Assembly: GCA_015767395.1 (NCBI GenBank)
Contig: JADWMI010000098.1
Location: 1-8,526 of the forward strand
DNA length: 8,526 nucleotides
Direction: 5' to 3'
DNA from: Bacteroidota bacterium
GTDB lineage: Bacteria; Bacteroidota; Bacteroidia; Flavobacteriales; Flavobacteriaceae
Positions 6,167 to 8,526 of the stretch are shown here, piece after piece (the first letter of the stretch is position 1; every line of letters starts with the position of its first letter). The translations under genes and the position numbers were made by a program. A model generated the notes under the pieces. The model was not told the origin of the DNA. It worked only from the letters and a program-made list of their open reading frames with translations, and ran no database searches.

Positions 6167-7725
6167 GCTGATAGTTCCTCTCTTGGTATCAATTTCCCAG
6201 CAATGATTACCGTTTCAATATCATTATACGCATTTATATTTTTCAGGGGATTTGAATTTAAAATAAGCAAATTGGCTTTCTTCCCCTTTTCTACTCCTCC
6301 ATATAATGTTTCTAGATGAAACACTTTTGCATTATTATGAGTAGCTGCTTTAAAAATTGTTTCTAATGAAATACCTGCTTCAAACATATGCTTCATTTCT
6401 AAAAAGCCGTTATATCCCGGAGGGTTGGTGAACATGTTCATTGCTGGCGTATCTGAACCTAAAATAAAATTGGCGTCTTGTTCTGATAGAAATTTAGCAA
6501 CAGTATTTAATCTTGATTTATATAAGTCATATAGATCTGGCCACATTTCCTTATCATTAGTATGATTCCCTTTCATTGCCATATAAAATGGTGGATTTGT
6601 TTTCTTTAGAAAATCTGCACGTCCTAGAATTTTATCACGCCCCCAATTTCCTTCTTCAGATCTAAGAACATTCAGGTAATCTTTTGGATAAATATTTTTT
6701 AGATGCTCATCTAATAAAAAATTATTCTTAATTAAATCCTCTTCTCCTGTAATGGCCCTAAATGTAAGTTGATATCCTAATTGTTTATGAGCGATTTCTA
6801 CTAAGACATCTTGATGCTCTTTTGTTAATTCTAAATTATTGAATTCCTCTTCAAAGTTATCAGTCCAATTCCATAAGCCATGCGCAAAAACACTAACGCC
6901 TGTTTTAAGACCAAATTGATGTCCTTCTAGTGAAGGTGCATGCAAAAGAACTGGAAGGTTTTTTTTTTGAGCTTCTACTACTAAATCTGAAATAATAGCT
7001 GCACTCGGTTTGGCCCAAGTTACCATCATACCAGATGCTTCATCTTCATAAACTATTTTTACGCCAACACCCTGCTGACTCATATTTCTCGAAATGATCA
7101 TTTCTGGAGTATGTTTTGAAATATCTATACTGTCAGGAAAAGATATTTCTTTATTGTATTTATCATGCAAAAAAGGCGATTGATAACGACTTTCAAGAGA
7201 TGATTCTTGCATCTCCATTTCAAAATCATTCATTACTTGCACCTGATTCCCACAGGTGTAAATATCTGGGTGGAGTGGGCTTTTTTTAATTTTAGCGACC
7301 AATTCAGGATAATAATTATTCACATCCACAAGGGTAGTAAAACCATGATACAAATAGCTTTTGGGCAATTGCTCAAAATAGGCATCTACTAATTCAGGAT
7401 ATTTGTTTTTAAGCGGTCCATTAAATCCAGCTGTGTTGGCCAGATGCACATGCGAATCCATCAATCCTGGAATGAGAAATTTCCCTTCTCCATTAATTTC
7501 TTTAAAATTTCCAGATAATAATGGTTTTTTCTTATTTGCATAAATAATCTTTTCTCCATCAATTACTACAAAACCTAATAAACTGTCTACTTTTTCATCG
7601 TTGGCAGATATAATAGTGATATTGTTTATGATCGTTCCATCCTTAACTTTTAGGTCTGTACCTCCTTCATGCTGGCATGAACTGAATACCGTGACTAAAA
7701 TTAGTATTAAAACATATTTTTTCAT
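6151..7725 (-). CDS. Lipoprotein amidohydrolase (metal-dependent dipeptidase/imidazolonepropionase-like)
   Basis: The 524-residue protein begins with a lipoprotein signal peptide: MKKY, a hydrophobic core at 5-14 and an FSSC lipobox with C17 as the lipidated residue, so it acts outside the cytoplasm on a membrane surface. The amidohydrolase barrel shows its metal ligands in order: HVH (H92, H94) after PGLMD, K223 in GVKIVYE (the usual carboxylated lysine), H262 (LLHAP), H282 (FAHGL) and D425 (LGSDTP). The C-terminal stretch (472-511) is the small beta-domain typical of the superfamily. The spacing from H282 to D425 is long and the protein is larger than many relatives, suggesting an insertion at about 295-385. 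Relatives hydrolyse dipeptides, cyclic amides or lactones; the substrate is not determinable here. The gene follows the CPBP protease gene by 42 bp with no promoter box visible between them, which implies a shared transcript. Confidence 0.88.
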   Translation of the reverse strand: MKKYVLILILVTVFSSCQHEGGTDLKVKDGTIINNITIISANDEKVDSLLGFVVIDGEKIIYANKKKPLLSGNFKEINGEGKFLIPGLMDSHVHLANTAGFNGPLKNKYPELVDAYFEQLPKSYLYHGFTTLVDVNNYYPELVAKIKKSPLHPDIYTCGNQVQVMNDFEMEMQESSLESRYQSPFLHDKYNKEISFPDSIDISKHTPEMIISRNMSQQGVGVKIVYEDEASGMMVTWAKPSAAIISDLVVEAQKKNLPVLLHAPSLEGHQFGLKTGVSVFAHGLWNWTDNFEEEFNNLELTKEHQDVLVEIAHKQLGYQLTFRAITGEEDLIKNNFLLDEHLKNIYPKDYLNVLRSEEGNWGRDKILGRADFLKKTNPPFYMAMKGNHTNDKEMWPDLYDLYKSRLNTVAKFLSEQDANFILGSDTPAMNMFTNPPGYNGFLEMKHMFEAGISLETIFKAATHNNAKVFHLETLYGGVEKGKKANLLILNSNPLKNINAYNDIETVIIAGKLIPREELSATNNN

Positions 7726-7767
7726 AATGTGTTTGTTTTTGTGTGCTGGTTTTTCAATTCATTTTAC

Positions 7768-8481
7768 TCAATGTATTCCTCCAAAGGCAATAGCTATAAA
7801 TCCAAAAGCGCCAAAAATTGCGTGAACAACTATTGCAATGCTAGTATTTTGTCTATGTTGAACTACTGCTGGTAAAATAAAGAAAATGGGTAGTGAGGCA
7901 AAGATTAAATCCAGTCCCATAGGTAAATGCCAGGCAGCCCAGAATAATCCGTGAATGAGCCATGTCCATTTTTTGAGTTGTAATTCCTGACGTGGTTGAA
8001 TATAGCCTCTCCAAAGAAACTCCTCTCCAAAAATATTAAAAAAGAAAAAGATGGGCCACACATAAAATATCCATAGGTGACTGCTGTCTAAAGGCATATT
8101 CTTAAAGAAAAATGGTATTGCATCAATTCCCAGCATAGGCATTAAAACCTTTGCAATAAGAAAGGATGTGACACTGAGGAAAATAAAAGTGAAAATTGTC
8201 CATACCCAATCTTTCTTAGACAACTTATATATTTTCATTCGTTTTAACAAATCAGGCCATTTCCCTGAATTTATTTCTTTTTTGACTAAGTAAAGGGCAC
8301 CAAAAAACATAGGTGCCAATGCAATTCCACCAACACTAATGAAATAGATAATTTCTATCGGTAAAGCGCTATTTACTTCAAGATAAGGTATAGCCAATTG
8401 ACATGCTACATAATTTAGTAAAGTTGGGATGCCATATAACAAAATATAATCTTTCCACTTCAATGGTTTTAGTTCATTCAT
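7768..8481 (-). CDS. CPBP-family intramembrane glutamic protease (CAAX protease-like)
   Basis: The 237-residue protein has about seven hydrophobic segments (12-34, 44-66, 91-117, 132-151, 172-189, 193-207, 212-234). It carries the family's signature: the EExxxR motif at E153, E154 and R158 (GEEFLWR), the aromatic-x3-H motif ending at H185 (WAAWH) and the third-motif histidine H220 (VVHAIFG). Glutamate 153/154 and the two histidines form the catalytic site in known members, which include Rce1-type prenyl-protein proteases and bacteriocin-immunity proteins. The Asn often found four residues after the last histidine is Gly here (G224). The protease should cleave membrane-embedded or membrane-near substrates, identity unknown. 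The ATG lies 6 bp after the stop of an upstream partial gene, so it is probably translationally coupled to it. It ends in TGA, 42 bp before the amidohydrolase gene. Confidence 0.88.
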   Translation of the reverse strand: MNELKPLKWKDYILLYGIPTLLNYVACQLAIPYLEVNSALPIEIIYFISVGGIALAPMFFGALYLVKKEINSGKWPDLLKRMKIYKLSKKDWVWTIFTFIFLSVTSFLIAKVLMPMLGIDAIPFFFKNMPLDSSHLWIFYVWPIFFFFNIFGEEFLWRGYIQPRQELQLKKWTWLIHGLFWAAWHLPMGLDLIFASLPIFFILPAVVQHRQNTSIAIVVHAIFGAFGFIAIAFGGIH

Positions 8482-8487
8482 GATAAA

Positions 8488-8526
8488 TTAACCTTTTAGC
8501 TCTTCATCAATTAATTTAAGAATGTC
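8488..8526 (-). CDS. C-terminal end of an unidentified gene, cut by the window edge
   Basis: The minus strand from 8526 reads 12 sense codons, DILKLIDEELKG, and then TAA at 8488-8490. The other two minus-strand frames hit stops within five codons, so this is the only frame that can be a coding tail. The charged amphipathic end is helix-like and cytoplasmic in character, but too short to name a family. The 6-bp gap to the CPBP start suggests it is the upstream gene of the same operon. Confidence 0.5.
   Translation of the reverse strand, partial: DILKLIDEELKG

Noticed and set aside
7601..7825. Plus-strand frame spanning the amidohydrolase/CPBP junction
   Set aside because: It covers the signal-peptide end of one gene and the last helix of the other, both well supported on the opposite strand.
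1..8526. Mobile element, CRISPR array, toxin-antitoxin pair or defence system
   Set aside because: No transposase, integrase, spaced short repeats, small paired genes or known defence domains were seen; all gene families present are ordinary envelope, transport or signalling types.

Overview
The window looks like chromosomal DNA from a member of the Bacteroidota, most likely a marine or soil flavobacterium. This rests on the low GC content, TAnnTTTG-type -7 promoter boxes with no strong Shine-Dalgarno sequences, a short lipoprotein signal peptide, and genes of families common in that group. No rRNA, tRNA, insertion sequence, phage gene or CRISPR array was seen.

Layout from left to right. (1) Positions 1-410, minus strand: the N-terminal 136 residues of a VTT/DedA-like membrane protein, cut by the window edge, with a well-matched -7 box upstream. 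(2) 589-1431, minus: a complete ten-helix EamA/DMT transporter with its own -7 box. (3) A 150-bp divergent intergenic region carrying small repeats. (4) 1582-4926, plus: a 1114-residue AsmA-like envelope protein containing an ungapped tandem duplication of 255 residues. (5) 4944-5978, minus and convergent with the AsmA-like gene (17-bp gap): a membrane-anchored class III nucleotide cyclase that starts with GTG. (6) A 172-bp AT-rich gap with two inverted repeats. (7) 6151-8526, minus: an apparent operon. In transcription order it holds the last 12 codons of an unidentified gene, a CPBP-family intramembrane protease, and a lipoprotein amidohydrolase of the metal-dependent dipeptidase/imidazolonepropionase-like type.

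The genes mostly serve the cell envelope. The VTT/DedA-like and AsmA-like families are both linked to lipid movement (flipping and bridge-type transfer), although here they are separate transcription units. The CPBP protease and amidohydrolase probably share a transcript. The cyclase is a stand-alone signalling gene.

I do not see a clearly undescribed multi-gene system. The two observations most worth following are the 255-residue duplication in the AsmA-like protein, which would lengthen a lipid-transfer groove if the fold is the usual one, and the cyclase's purine-selecting positions, which by hand alignment read Glu/Ala rather than the adenylate-cyclase Lys/Asp pair.
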